The position numbers were made by a program, and so were the translations under genes. The notes beneath the pieces were generated by a model that saw nothing but the letters and a program-made list of their open reading frames with translations, was not told the origin of the DNA and searched no databases. Positions 25,539 through 32,924 of a DNA stretch of 64,000 nt are shown piece after piece. The stretch lies in the IMG/VR virus record IMGVR_UViG_3300009009_000002, positions 62,001 through 126,000 of that record; one strand, given 5' to 3'. This stretch comes from a virus. Position 1 is the stretch's first letter. Every line of letters begins with the position of its first letter.

Positions 25539-27563
25539 ATGCATGAAACTTTAGATACTATATTTCAAAAAGACGGCATATTAAATTCAATAAAAGATGA
25601 TTATATACCTAGACCCTCACAGATAGATGCGGCTCACCAGATACACAGTTCTTTAAATAATGTGGAGCACTTCATTTTAGAAGGCCCATGTGGATTCGGA
25701 AAAACACTTAGTTATCTGGTTCCGCTATTTGAGTATTTACATAATCATAAAAAAGAGTGTTTCAGAGCAGTTGTTGTTACCAATGGAATATCCCTACAGG
25801 AACAATTATTCCATAAAGATATTCCATTGGTACAAAAGATTTTTAAGAGTATATATTCTAAAGAATTAAATTTTTCAATGTTAAAAGGACGTCAAAATTA
25901 TGTATGTGTTAAAAAGATGGACAGCGTATTAGCTAAAGGAGGTCCTAGGTGGCAAGACATAGTTGATTGGTATAAAGATACAAAGACTGGAGATTTGTCA
26001 GAACTTAATTTTGTTCCAGATAAAGAATTATTAGGTGAAATGTCAAGTTTGAAAGATAAGGAATGTTCAGGAAAAAGATGTGTTTCATATGGAGAATGTT
26101 TTTATCAAAAGCAAAAAGTTAAAGCTCAAGTTTCAGATATAATAATTACTAATTATCATTTATTATTTACTGATTTAGAAATAGGAAATAATATTTTACT
26201 CCCCAAATACAATATCATGGTATTTGATGAGGCTCATGAAATCGCTTCTATTTACAGAGATTTCAATGAAGAGAAGATATCTTTAAGTATTTTAAAGGCT
26301 ATATCTAAAGACTATACAGAAAGTTATAACCTTTACAGGGAATACTTATATGATGGGTTTGATGAATTAGAATTTGAAACTAAATTACTATTTGAAAAAT
26401 TAACAGGGGAAGGCGAAAAATATTTTGAAAAATATTTTGATTTAAATTTTAAAGAAGATAAATTATCACAAATAAAGATTTTAAATGAAAACTTAAAAAC
26501 TCCTGATGATAATCTTTCGGGGCTTATATATGATATATCATCAAATATAGAGGATATAATAAATAAAAATTCTGAACTTTTAAATCTTCAGGACAATGAA
26601 TACATGACAAAACATAACAATAATTTATCGTCTATCTTAAGGAGACTTAAAAAGATAGATAAAGCTAAAAGTCAATATATGTCAGATAATGAGGTATGTT
26701 GGGTTGAGAAAATGCCATCCGAAGAAAATAAATCATCAAGAATATCTGTTAATAAAAAAATAGTTAATATAGGTAAAATTTTAAGTGAAAAATTATATAA
26801 AAGAGATGACTTAATGTGTATTTTTACCTCTGCAACTTTAAGTGCTGGTGGAAGCTTTGATTTTATAAAAGAGGAATTAGGCATTGATTTATGCGTTAAA
26901 TCAATCAATGAATTCATAGGTGATTCACCGTTTGATTTAACTAATCAACAGCTATGGTATCTCCATCCTGATTGTGTGGATGGCAATGATAGAGATTTTG
27001 ATAAGGTAATTCCTAACATAATAAAAGATATAGTAATGGCATGTAATGGTGGAGCTTTAACTTTATTTACATCAATTAAAAATATGAATGATGTGTTTTT
27101 AAAAATTAAAAAAGATTTAAATGGTAAAGGTATAACCGTATTAAAACAAGGCTTAAAACCAAGGATGAAACTTTTAGAAGAATTTAAAGAAAATGTAGAT
27201 TCTACATTATTTGCAACAAAATCATTTTTTACAGGTATAGATGTAGTTGGGGAATCATTAAGGTGTGTGATAATAGATAAATTGCCTTTCCCGTCTCCTA
27301 CAGACCCTGTAATGATAAAGCTAGGCGAAAAACCAAATGCATTTTTTAAATACTTTATTCCAATAATGATTATAGCATTAAAGCAAGCAGTAGGAAGAGG
27401 AGTAAGGTCTATAGACGACAAATGCATTGTAGCTATTTTAGATAATAGGTTAGCAACAGCAAAATATAAAAAGAAAATTAATAATAGCTTTAATTATCCA
27501 AAGACAGGTACTAGGGATTTAAACGATATAAAGAATTTTCTATTTAAAATAATGCCGGAGTAA
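25539..27563 (+). CDS. DinG / XPD-family iron-sulfur DNA helicase
   Basis: 674 aa from ATG 25539; an upstream in-frame ATG lies inside the resolvase gene. Walker A 'GPCGFGKTLSYLVPL' is at residue ~47, the DEAH box 'FDEAHEIAS' at ~229 and motif VI 'KQAVGRGVRS' at ~615. Four cysteines between Walker A and DEAH ('YVCVKK', 'ECSGKRCVSYGECFYQ') form the [4Fe-4S] cluster typical of the XPD/DinG group. Role (family knowledge): 5'-3' helicase unwinding D-loops, R-loops or flaps. It closes the replication cassette, overlapping a GC-rich hairpin at its stop codon. Confidence 0.88.
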   Translation: MHETLDTIFQKDGILNSIKDDYIPRPSQIDAAHQIHSSLNNVEHFILEGPCGFGKTLSYLVPLFEYLHNHKKECFRAVVVTNGISLQEQLFHKDIPLVQKIFKSIYSKELNFSMLKGRQNYVCVKKMDSVLAKGGPRWQDIVDWYKDTKTGDLSELNFVPDKELLGEMSSLKDKECSGKRCVSYGECFYQKQKVKAQVSDIIITNYHLLFTDLEIGNNILLPKYNIMVFDEAHEIASIYRDFNEEKISLSILKAISKDYTESYNLYREYLYDGFDELEFETKLLFEKLTGEGEKYFEKYFDLNFKEDKLSQIKILNENLKTPDDNLSGLIYDISSNIEDIINKNSELLNLQDNEYMTKHNNNLSSILRRLKKIDKAKSQYMSDNEVCWVEKMPSEENKSSRISVNKKIVNIGKILSEKLYKRDDLMCIFTSATLSAGGSFDFIKEELGIDLCVKSINEFIGDSPFDLTNQQLWYLHPDCVDGNDRDFDKVIPNIIKDIVMACNGGALTLFTSIKNMNDVFLKIKKDLNGKGITVLKQGLKPRMKLLEEFKENVDSTLFATKSFFTGIDVVGESLRCVIIDKLPFPSPTDPVMIKLGEKPNAFFKYFIPIMIIALKQAVGRGVRSIDDKCIVAILDNRLATAKYKKKINNSFNYPKTGTRDLNDIKNFLFKIMPE

Positions 27564-27577
27564 ACCGGCATTATTTA
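27549..27577 (+). terminator. Weak terminator at the helicase stop
   Basis: Stem AATGCCGG / CCGGCATT with a 6-base loop, spanning the TAA of the helicase gene. The following T tract is short (TTATTT), so it may attenuate rather than end transcription. Confidence 0.5.
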
Positions 27578-27599
27578 CAAAAAAGGAGGTTAGTAAATC

Positions 27600-27686
27600 A
27601 TGGATAATATTAAGAAATACTTATTTTTAATACCACTGTTACTAATAATAAAAGCAAGTGCTCATCTTAGCAAAGATAAAAAATAG
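27600..27686 (+). CDS. Small hydrophobic peptide (28 aa)
   Basis: ATG with AAAAGGAGG eight bases upstream, one of the best ribosome sites here. It encodes a short charged N-terminus, then 'YLFLIPLLLIIKASA' and a Lys-rich end. This could be a single membrane helix or a signal peptide-like leader. It lies between the helicase gene and a 48-bp perfect palindrome. Function unknown; small membrane peptides are frequent in this genome. Confidence 0.55.
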   Translation: MDNIKKYLFLIPLLLIIKASAHLSKDKK

Positions 27687-27734
27687 TTTAACTTGTATAT
27701 TAAATATTATATAATATTTAATATACAAGTTAAA
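27687..27734 (+). terminator. 48-bp perfect palindrome, probable terminator
   Basis: 24-bp arms beginning TTTAACTTGTATATTAAATA with no loop, centred at 27710/27711, directly after the stop of the 28-aa peptide. A GTTTTATT tract follows. Its perfect symmetry works in both directions; it could also bind a dimeric protein. Confidence 0.6.
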
Positions 27735-27847
27735 GTTTTATTGCACTAATTTTCACCTTACCTCTACATTTAACGCAAAAAGTCTTTTGCTGAAAGGAGG
27801 TTTCTTGAAAATTTTTTTTTAAAAAAAATAGACAAGGGGGAAAATTT

Positions 27848-28756
27848 ATGAAGAAAAAAAATAGTAAAATTAGTAGGTATGTTATTCTTATAACTATTTT
27901 AGTGGTTTTTGTTTTAATCTTATTAAGTTATTTTAATGTCTCTCATGGATATTTAGAAGTAGATGAAATGAGAAAAGAAATTAGTAAAAACAATTACTCT
28001 TTTAAGGTTGCAGAAAATCCAGCAATTACACGAAAAATAGGAAATCTTAATATTGAGAATTTTTCAAAAAGGTCAAAATCTTTAAAGAATAAAAAAGTAA
28101 GTATATTAGAAGATATTCCTGCAAAGTATGACTCGAGAGAATTAGGAGTTGTAACTCCAATAAAGGATCAAGGAGAAGTTGGCACATGCTGGGCTTTTTC
28201 GACTACCGCAGCAATGGAAGTTGCGATAGCAAAAAAAGATAATGTAATAGTGGATCTCTCGGAACAATTTTTGATGGCAGTAAATACTGAAGGGTATGGA
28301 ACTAATGGTGGATGGTTTGCTCATCATTATCATATAAATCCAGGTGCTGTTTTAGAAGAAGACTTCCCTTACCAAGGCAAAGATGGAATAAAATTTGATA
28401 TTCCAGATTACAATTATAAGTACATAGCAGATGATTGGGGTTATGTAGATGAGAATGTAGACATTCCAAATGTTAACATTTTAAAATCTGCAATATATAA
28501 ATATGGATCACTATCTGTTGCTGTATATGCGGATAGATATTTTCAATATTATAAGGGTGGTATATTTGACAGAAACAGAAAAGGTAATGTTAATCATGCT
28601 GTAAATTTAATAGGCTGGGATGATGAGAAAAAGGCCTGGATACTAGAAAATTCATGGGGCACAAAATGGGGTGAAAATGGTTTTATGTACATAAAATATG
28701 GAACAAATCAAATAGGTTATGCTGCATCCTATGTTACATATAGTGGTCTAAAATAA
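27848..28756 (+). CDS. Membrane-anchored papain-family (C1A) cysteine protease
   Basis: 302 aa, ATG after ACAAGGGGG. Residues 11-29 are a membrane-spanning anchor or uncleaved signal ('YVILITILVVFVLILLSYF'), then ~60 residues of propeptide-like sequence, then a complete papain domain beginning 'IPAKYDSRELGVVTPIKDQG'. All catalytic residues are present: Gln108, Cys114 ('GTCWAFSTT'), His250 ('NHAVNLIGWDD') and Asn268 ('ENSWGTKWGENGFMYI'). A single-gene unit, with a palindrome before it and a strong terminator after it. The anchor would place the enzyme outside the cytoplasmic membrane. Papain-type proteases of this completeness are rare in phages. Possible roles are attack on host surface or exported proteins, superinfection exclusion or help in lysis. 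The catalytic call is strong and the biological role open. Confidence 0.88.
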   Translation: MKKKNSKISRYVILITILVVFVLILLSYFNVSHGYLEVDEMRKEISKNNYSFKVAENPAITRKIGNLNIENFSKRSKSLKNKKVSILEDIPAKYDSRELGVVTPIKDQGEVGTCWAFSTTAAMEVAIAKKDNVIVDLSEQFLMAVNTEGYGTNGGWFAHHYHINPGAVLEEDFPYQGKDGIKFDIPDYNYKYIADDWGYVDENVDIPNVNILKSAIYKYGSLSVAVYADRYFQYYKGGIFDRNRKGNVNHAVNLIGWDDEKKAWILENSWGTKWGENGFMYIKYGTNQIGYAASYVTYSGLK

Positions 28757-28776
28757 TAGTGAGTTAATTAGTTATA

Positions 28777-28809
28777 AAAAAATCTGCCCTGATGGGCAGA
28801 TTTTTTTCT
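28777..28809 (+). terminator. Terminator after the papain protease gene
   Basis: AAAAAATCTGCCC TGAT GGGCAGATTTTTTT, a 13-bp stem with a 4-base loop and a T run. Confidence 0.92.
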
Positions 28810-28884
28810 TGTTTTCCATAATCTCATAAAGTCATATTAGGTTTTAAATTATACTACCAAAATTTTTTTTATTTGTAAAGAAAA

Positions 28885-28913
28885 TTGACACTTAAATTAA
28901 AATATATTAAAAT
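28885..28913 (+). promoter_or_regulatory. Sigma-A-type promoter
   Basis: TTGACA (28885-28890), a 17-base spacer and TAAAAT (28908-28913), 38 bases before the next gene's ATG. A host-type housekeeping promoter, in contrast with the phage-specific motif used elsewhere. It could drive both the 104-aa gene and the structured RNA behind it. Confidence 0.65.
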
Positions 28914-28950
28914 TTTTATATAAAACTAAATTATAAAGGAGAAATAAAAA

Positions 28951-29265
28951 ATGATACAAGAAAAATTCTCCGCACCACCAATTAAAGCAAGGCAGATAAT
29001 ATTAACTCAAAAAATAGAAGAAGCAAGAAATATAGTAATAGATGCAGACATAGAATTAGATTTTTTGAGGAGTATAAAAGATAAATTAGATAGTGAACAG
29101 TCAGAGCTTATTAATAGTGAAATAAATGAACTAGAAAGAAGACATGACTTTTATCTTGAGAAATTGAATCACTTGAAAAGAGTAAGAGAATTGAAAAGAG
29201 CGGATAGAACGGCTAGAATGATAGAAAATTCTACGCCTGACACGATAACGCTCTTAGATATTTAA
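28951..29265 (+). CDS. Small coiled-coil protein of unknown function
   Basis: 104 aa, ATG after AAAGGAGAAATAAAAA. Highly charged and helical nearly throughout, with heptad-like pattern in residues ~20-85 ('IDADIELDFLRSIKDKLDSE', 'INELERRHDFYLEKLNHLKR'). No enzyme motif or membrane segment. It has a host-like sigma-A promoter upstream and ends 7 bases before a strongly structured RNA. The layout suggests early expression by host polymerase. It might act with the RNA, but nothing in the sequence proves it. Confidence 0.6.
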   Translation: MIQEKFSAPPIKARQIILTQKIEEARNIVIDADIELDFLRSIKDKLDSEQSELINSEINELERRHDFYLEKLNHLKRVRELKRADRTARMIENSTPDTITLLDI

Positions 29266-29272
29266 ATAAAAG

Positions 29273-29391
29273 TTTGAACTGTACATGCGACTGTTGGCCG
29301 TGCACAGGCCAAGTCATATTCCTTTGGTGGCCACAAGGAAAGTCACGCATGTTAAAAAAATAAAAGATTTTTCTTTTATTAACAGTTTAAA
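29273..29391 (+). ncRNA. Candidate novel structured RNA: three-way junction with palindromic loops
   Basis: An outer stem pairs TTTGAACTGT (29273-29282) with ACAGTTTAAA (29382-29391). Inside, ACATGCG-ACT (29283-29292) pairs with AGT-CA-CGCATGT (29341-29352) and encloses two hairpins: TTGGCC / GGCCAA (loop GTGCACA) and TTCCTT / AAGGAA (loop TGGTGGCCAC). A further hairpin AATAAAAGA / TCTTTTATT (29359-29380) precedes the outer 3' strand. Each apical loop contains a self-complementary sequence (GTGCAC and GTGGCCAC), which could allow loop-loop dimers. A bidirectional terminator follows directly. The GC-rich, fully paired core stands out from the AT-rich surroundings. It is not a tRNA and does not match riboswitch or ribozyme consensus sequences I know. 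Reading frames through it are short. Confidence 0.6.
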
Positions 29392-29421
29392 AAAAAACAA
29401 GGGATTATCCCTTGTTTTTTT
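29392..29421. terminator. Bidirectional terminator between the structured RNA and the AbrB-like gene
   Basis: AAAACAAGGGA TTA TCCCTTGTTTTTTT, flanked by A and T runs on either side, so it can end transcripts from both directions. Confidence 0.9.
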
Positions 29422-29656
29422 ATTTAGTTAAATTTAATAAACATTCTTGGCATATTAATTTTTTTTTAAATTCTATCAAGTTTTCAGACTCATCACAAAA
29501 ATTACAACGAGGACAATACCTTCTAATATGTATAGCTTCATCAACTTTAAAAATTTCACATTCAACCTCATCTGAAAACCCAGATTCTTCTATCCATTTT
29601 TTGGGTAGCAATACTTTACCTCGCGCACCTACTTTTTTCACACCCATAGCTATCAT
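29420..29656 (-). CDS. AbrB/SpoVT-like swapped-hairpin regulator fused to a zinc ribbon
   Basis: 78 aa, ATG at 29656 with AAGGAGG seven bases upstream. Residues ~5-46 are a SpoVT-AbrB-type DNA-binding domain: 'KKVGARGKVLLPKKWIEESG' and 'VECEIFKVDEAIHIRR'. Residues 47-75 add a zinc ribbon with C48-x2-C51, C54 and C69-x2-C72. AbrB-type domains dimerise to bind DNA and are common in Firmicute transition-state regulators and antitoxins. The gene is alone on the minus strand, convergent with the structured RNA and sharing its terminator, with no toxin gene beside it. Likely a transcription regulator. Confidence 0.72.
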   Translation of the reverse strand: MIAMGVKKVGARGKVLLPKKWIEESGFSDEVECEIFKVDEAIHIRRYCPRCNFCDESENLIEFKKKLICQECLLNLTK

Positions 29657-29765
29657 ATTGTATCCTCCTTATTTGTTATAGCTTGATATTTTTTAGCCTT
29701 AACAATATAATTTTATTATATAGTTATAAAATGTCTACTATTTTTTGAAAATAAGGAGTGATATT

Positions 29766-30728
29766 ATGCCATCATTATTAGAAGCTTTATCTGGCGGACT
29801 AAGTTTTTCATCACCAGCAGTAAAAGATTCAGGGAGCTTCGCTCTTCAGTTAGGGCTTTATAAAGATTCAGTTGTTAACGATTATAATAAATACAGTACA
29901 CCACTAAACGAGAGCATTGCAAAAATAGCAAAAGAAAACAGCTTAAATGATAATCAGATACAAAGAATAGTTGAAGAAGTAAATAACCAAGTTTACCTTG
30001 TAAAATATGCTCAAGTAAAACAATACAAAGAAAGAGAAGTAATCTTTGATTTAGCATCTTTAAAAGTTGTTAAAGGTATACTAGAAGGAAAAGAAGCTAT
30101 AGAAGATAACGATTCTATTGAGAAAAAAGCTAGCTGGAAAGAAGGAGACGATTTAAATTTTTTAAATTATAATAAATGTAAATTGCCAGGAATGAGAGAA
30201 GATAAAATTAAACCATTATCAGAAATAATGGGGGAAAAATTAGCACACGAAATATCTGAGAAAAATAAAAATTTTGATAAGGCATTGGAAAAATTTGCAG
30301 AAACAACTTATGATATAGCTGAAGCATTAATAAAGTATGATAGATTTAATAAAGACCCTCAAGAAATTTTTAGTCATATATGTAAAGAGGCAAGTGTAAA
30401 TAAATATGACCAAATAATGATTAAAAAGGCTGTAACTCAAAAAGTTAATCAATTAAAAGAAGCAAGATATCTTCCGTCTGATTATAAGTTAGAATTAAAT
30501 ATAGTAGACTGTGCAAAGGAAGATAATTTTTCACTAGGCGAATATAGTTTAAATAAAAGAGCAAATGTAGCGCAAAGCAATGTTGAACTTCCTGTTATAG
30601 AAACTGATAGTAAAAAAGTAATAAAAAATATTCAAAGCCTTATAAATATGGCAGAGAAAATGCAAGAAGAAAAACAAAAAGTTATTAATTTAAATGAAAA
30701 TAAAAATATAATTAATAACTTAAAATAA
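29766..30728 (+). CDS. Probable inner-head protein with K-x-A motifs
   Basis: 320 aa from ATG 29766 (AGGAGTGATATT upstream), the first of a run of co-oriented genes leading to the portal. Helical and charged, without enzyme motifs or membrane segments. It contains many copies of the motif shared with capsid-cluster proteins: 'SIAKIAKEN', 'SIEKKASWKE', 'MGEKLAHEI', 'ALEKFAETT', 'ICKEASVNK', 'SLNKRANVA'. Gene order and the shared motif suggest a protein packaged in the head and processed during maturation. I do not recognise a family. Confidence 0.5.
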   Translation: MPSLLEALSGGLSFSSPAVKDSGSFALQLGLYKDSVVNDYNKYSTPLNESIAKIAKENSLNDNQIQRIVEEVNNQVYLVKYAQVKQYKEREVIFDLASLKVVKGILEGKEAIEDNDSIEKKASWKEGDDLNFLNYNKCKLPGMREDKIKPLSEIMGEKLAHEISEKNKNFDKALEKFAETTYDIAEALIKYDRFNKDPQEIFSHICKEASVNKYDQIMIKKAVTQKVNQLKEARYLPSDYKLELNIVDCAKEDNFSLGEYSLNKRANVAQSNVELPVIETDSKKVIKNIQSLINMAEKMQEEKQKVINLNENKNIINNLK

Positions 30729-30748
30729 AAATGGAAGGAGGAACCTTT

Positions 30749-31852
30749 ATGCCTCACGGTGCAGTCAAGACTCCCGAGCAAGAAGTGTTATGGGAAAAGG
30801 CAAAATTGCAAGCCGAAAAGCAGGGTCAAAAAGATAACTTTGCCTATATAATGGCTATATATAAAAATATGGGCGGTCTTAATAAAACTGCTATGGAAGA
30901 TATTTTTATGGAGAAAACAGCTAAAGTTGGTTTTATAGGAAGGGTATTAGGGAAAAATGTAGGCATTGCAAAAAAAGAATTAGGCTCAGCTCTTAAAGAT
31001 TTTCAAACAAAAAAAAGTTTATTAAGAAATAAAAAAGTCCAATCAGGTTTTAAATTAGGGCCACTTGATTTTAGAAAAGAAACTCCATTATACAATAAGT
31101 CTGAAATTAGAAAAATATTAAGTTCAGACATGAATAAACTGCAAGATCTTAGAACATTAAAAAAACTTGAAAATAAAGAAACTTTTAATGCTAGAGTTAA
31201 AGGTGCTTTAGGTTTGGGCGGATTAGCAGCTGCAACACCTTATTTAAAAGATAAAATAGTAAAAGGTAAATACACTTATCCACAAGAAACTTATACGGAA
31301 GAAACTATTGCGAACAGTGTAGTGCATGGTCTACTAAAGGAAGCTTCAATAAAAAATAAAACTCTCAACTTTTTAAAGGGAGTAAAAGATATTGGTACAT
31401 TTAAAGGATATAGTGCTGCAAAACAAAATTTAAAAAATATAGAGAAGGGAGTAAATCCAACTTATTCCCTAAAAATAAAAGAGCTTATAGGCCTTAAGAG
31501 GTCCATTAAAAACTTAAGCGGAAAAAATGAAGAGTTGAAAAAACAAATATTAAGAGAAAAAGGGTTGGATGAAAACTCTGTATCAAGAACAATAATAGAC
31601 AGAATAAAAGATGGCAATGATGTTTTAAATGCAAAAAGCAGAAGGGCGAAAGATTTAGAAAATTTATATAAAGGTAATCAAGATATTATTGGAACTGCAA
31701 ATAATAAATACCAAAAAGAATATAATAAATTTGTTGACGTTAAAGACAGGGAGCTCTCTAAATCACTTGGTCTCTGGAGCATTCCAACTGTAGGAGCCCT
31801 TTATGGTGGTAAAAAAATATTAGATAAACGAAAAGAAAAGGGTAGTCCTTGA
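30749..31852 (+). CDS. Probable virion protein, unknown function
   Basis: 367 aa from ATG 30749 with AAGGAGG seven bases upstream. The N-terminal ~45 residues ('EQEVLWEKAKLQAEKQGQKD', 'NFAYIMAIYKNMGG') resemble a short helical domain at the start of virion proteins in some large phages. It is followed by 'GLNKTAMEDIFMEKTAKVG', two K-x-A motifs in close order. The rest is basic and helical, with a hydrophobic stretch 'GALGLGGLAAATPYLKD' near residue 155 and another near the C-terminus ('WSIPTVGALYGGKKIL'). Possibly ejected with the DNA. Function inferred only from context. Confidence 0.48.
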   Translation: MPHGAVKTPEQEVLWEKAKLQAEKQGQKDNFAYIMAIYKNMGGLNKTAMEDIFMEKTAKVGFIGRVLGKNVGIAKKELGSALKDFQTKKSLLRNKKVQSGFKLGPLDFRKETPLYNKSEIRKILSSDMNKLQDLRTLKKLENKETFNARVKGALGLGGLAAATPYLKDKIVKGKYTYPQETYTEETIANSVVHGLLKEASIKNKTLNFLKGVKDIGTFKGYSAAKQNLKNIEKGVNPTYSLKIKELIGLKRSIKNLSGKNEELKKQILREKGLDENSVSRTIIDRIKDGNDVLNAKSRRAKDLENLYKGNQDIIGTANNKYQKEYNKFVDVKDRELSKSLGLWSIPTVGALYGGKKILDKRKEKGSP

Positions 31853-31915
31853 TTATTTTGTTTCAATAAATTAAAATAGTTTTATAATACTTATTCTTTG
31901 GGAGGTTTTTAAGTT

Positions 31916-32845
31916 ATGAATAATAATGAATATAACGTATTGGTTGAAAAGTTAGCAGAGGAAATTATAGTTGATACAGCAAAAAGATCGGAAGGTAATT
32001 TTGGGCAACCAGGAAGCTTTCCAAATATGCAACAAGAACCAAATGGTGGAGTGTCAGGTTTAGAAAGAGGCGGAGAAGAATCAAAGAGTATAGGGTCTAA
32101 GTTTTTAGATTTTATAAAAGGAACTAAAAAAGTAGAAGTTGGACCTAATGTTGTTGCTGATGCTTCAACAGGAGATTATGCGGTTAGTGAAACTAAAGTT
32201 GCTTATGAAGAATTAGAACTAGTTAAAACTGCAGCTGAAAAAGCTTTTAATGAAGCTGACAATTATGTTCACAGTGATTCAATAAAAGAAGCAGCTTATC
32301 AAATCTATGAAGAAGCAATAGAAAAAGAAGCTACTCTAGCTTATTCTGAATCTCAAATGTTAAAACAAGCAGCTGAAGAAGCTTTCTCTGAAGCTGATAA
32401 TTATGAAGATGAAGAATATATTAAACAAGCAGCTTATGAAATATTCATGGAAGCTGAAGAAGTTGAAAAGGCAGCATCAGAATATTTAGCAGAAAAAACT
32501 ATAGAAGAAGCTGCGGAAGCATTTGATTACTCTCAAATGTTAAAAAGTGCGGCTGAAGAAGCTTATGCAGAAGCTGACAATTATGAAGACAGCGAGTATA
32601 TCAAACAAGCAGCAGAAGAAATTTACGCTGAAGCTTTAAGTATAGAAAAAGAGGCTGGTAGCTTTTTAGTTGAAATAGAAAAAGTAGCCGAAGAAGCGGC
32701 AGAAGAAGCAACTAAAGAAGAAGAAGATGAAGAGGAAGAAGAAGATGAAAAAGAAGAGCCTAAAGAAGATAAAGAAGAGGCTTCTAATAGTATGGCTCAA
32801 AAAATAATAGAAGAAGCGGCAAAGAAAAAAATGAATAACGAATAA
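31916..32845 (+). CDS. Acidic Ala/Glu-rich repeat protein, probable core or scaffold component
   Basis: 309 aa, ATG after GGGAGG. Residues ~95-230 contain three imperfect helical repeats of ~45 residues, each with a 'AAEEAFSEADNYEDEEYIKQ' type core followed by 'AAYEIFMEAEEVEK'. The C-terminal 50 residues are almost all Glu, Asp and Lys. K-x-A motifs are frequent ('VLVEKLAEE', 'ELVKTAAEK', 'VEKAASEY', 'VEIEKVAEE'). In composition it parallels the acidic scaffold-like protein at 16975-17766, and it lies two genes before a WYL gene in the portal operon. Perhaps an internal core protein balancing DNA packing. Confidence 0.5.
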   Translation: MNNNEYNVLVEKLAEEIIVDTAKRSEGNFGQPGSFPNMQQEPNGGVSGLERGGEESKSIGSKFLDFIKGTKKVEVGPNVVADASTGDYAVSETKVAYEELELVKTAAEKAFNEADNYVHSDSIKEAAYQIYEEAIEKEATLAYSESQMLKQAAEEAFSEADNYEDEEYIKQAAYEIFMEAEEVEKAASEYLAEKTIEEAAEAFDYSQMLKSAAEEAYAEADNYEDSEYIKQAAEEIYAEALSIEKEAGSFLVEIEKVAEEAAEEATKEEEDEEEEEDEKEEPKEDKEEASNSMAQKIIEEAAKKKMNNE

Positions 32846-32924
32846 GCAAATCTTTAAAATCAGACATTTAAAAGGCATTTCTTTAATTTAAAGAAATGCC
32901 TTCTTCATAGAAAGGAGCATAGAG

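Noticed and set aside
27810-27835. Very short leader peptide starting TTG after AAAGGAGG, before the papain gene
   Set aside because: Good ribosome site but only five codons, in a run of T/A; no independent support.
29283-29352. tRNA gene
   Set aside because: A 7-bp closing stem and ~70-nt length recall a tRNA, but there are only two internal hairpins, no T-loop (TTCGA) and no CCA-compatible end.
29283-29352. Hammerhead ribozyme or purine riboswitch
   Set aside because: Three-way junction shape is similar, but CTGATGA/GAAA core and the purine-riboswitch junction bases are absent.
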